Source: Vibrio sp. LaRot3 (lineage in GTDB: Bacteria > Pseudomonadota > Gammaproteobacteria > Enterobacterales > Vibrionaceae). From it: a DNA stretch of 64,000 nucleotides. Location: NCBI RefSeq assembly GCF_027587025.1, contig NZ_JAPPTI010000001.1, positions 930,001 through 994,000 of the forward strand, written 5' to 3'. Every line of letters begins with the position of its first letter. Within the stretch, counting starts at the first letter, position 1. Under the pieces are notes generated by a model. That model saw nothing but the letters and a program-made list of their open reading frames with translations. It searched no databases and had not been told where the DNA came from. Below, in pieces: positions 63,941-64,000 of this stretch. Both the position numbers and the translations under genes were made by a program.

Positions 63941-64000
63941 ATGGATCCCATACTGGAAGTTAAGGGACTGTATAAGGTATTTGGAGACGAACCTGAACGC
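63941..64000 (+). CDS. proV: ProV-type glycine betaine/proline ABC transporter ATPase (5' part)
   Basis: The first 20 codons of a gene cut off by the window end. MDPILEVKGLYKVFGDEPER is the ProV-type N-terminus (E-V-K/R-G-L-Y-K-V/I-F-G), the beta-strand leading to Walker A. AAGGAC lies 6 nt before the ATG. It probably begins a proVWX-type osmoprotectant uptake operon. The name is provisional because the rest is not seen. Confidence 0.7.
   Translation, partial: MDPILEVKGLYKVFGDEPER

Noticed and set aside
1..64000. CRISPR arrays, insertion sequences, prophage or integron parts
   Set aside because: No direct-repeat/spacer pattern, transposase, integrase or phage protein was seen in the window.

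Overview
The window is from a Gammaproteobacterium, almost certainly a Vibrio. Evidence for this: a syp-type exopolysaccharide cluster in sypI-to-sypR order with SypG/sigma-54-type promoter modules, a TonB2-type operon with TtpC and its two accessory genes, a LapA-type giant adhesin, and housekeeping genes (rlmF, yegD, ynfA, tcyP, astE, cobTSUC, btuCD) that all read as Vibrionaceae proteins. The species cannot be named from the sequence alone. I see no insertion sequence, prophage, integron or CRISPR array.

Layout. (1) 1-11113: the distal part of a syp polysaccharide locus on the + strand (sypI partial, then J, K, L, M, N, O, P, Q, R). sypM and sypP are each preceded by a SypG-type box followed 60 nt later by a sigma-54 -24/-12 element. 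(2) 11283-11521: two identical tRNA-Val(GAC) genes and a terminator. (3) 11931-14554: an orphan glycine-betaine-type binding protein and a peptide-type MFS transporter. (4) 15040-25506: a 3488-residue RTX adhesin with an N-terminal retention module, a Thr-Ala-Ala-Gly LapG-type cleavage site, cadherin/Calx-beta-like repeats, several globular insert domains, a vWA domain, seven RTX nonapeptides and a type I secretion C-terminus. (5) 25814-34829: yegD, ynfA, a ROK sugar kinase, a dual-Cache GGDEF-EAL protein, a lone flippase, a membrane GGDEF gene broken by an in-frame stop, and a DUF2726/zinc-ribbon protein. (6) 35264-42848: an orphan small gene, the six-gene TonB2 operon and a TonB-dependent siderophore receptor, both with Fur boxes. 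(7) 42931-50801: rlmF, a YgjP-type metallopeptidase, glutaredoxin, arginase, an orphan PTS IIB, a divergent LysR/MFS pair with DUF1415, a MazG-like protein and a GNAT. (8) 50823-59291: vitamin B12 uptake (btuCD) and late B12 assembly (cobT-cobS-cobU-cobC) with a flavin reductase, pepF and astE. (9) 59582-64000: a possible 27-codon micro-gene, an NAD(P)-binding oxidoreductase, the cystine transporter tcyP, a GGDEF cyclase and the first 20 codons of a ProV-type ATPase.

How it fits together. The first half is biofilm biology: matrix polysaccharide synthesis and export under two-component/sigma-54 control, a cell-surface adhesin whose release should depend on a c-di-GMP-controlled LapD/LapG pair encoded elsewhere, and c-di-GMP enzymes nearby. 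The second half is nutrient acquisition: TonB-energised iron uptake, B12 import and salvage, cystine and osmolyte uptake. Most genes belong to known families. The items most worth a second look are the adhesin's unassigned modules, the interrupted diguanylate cyclase, the micro-gene with its own ribosome site and terminator, and the conserved SypG/sigma-54 spacing.
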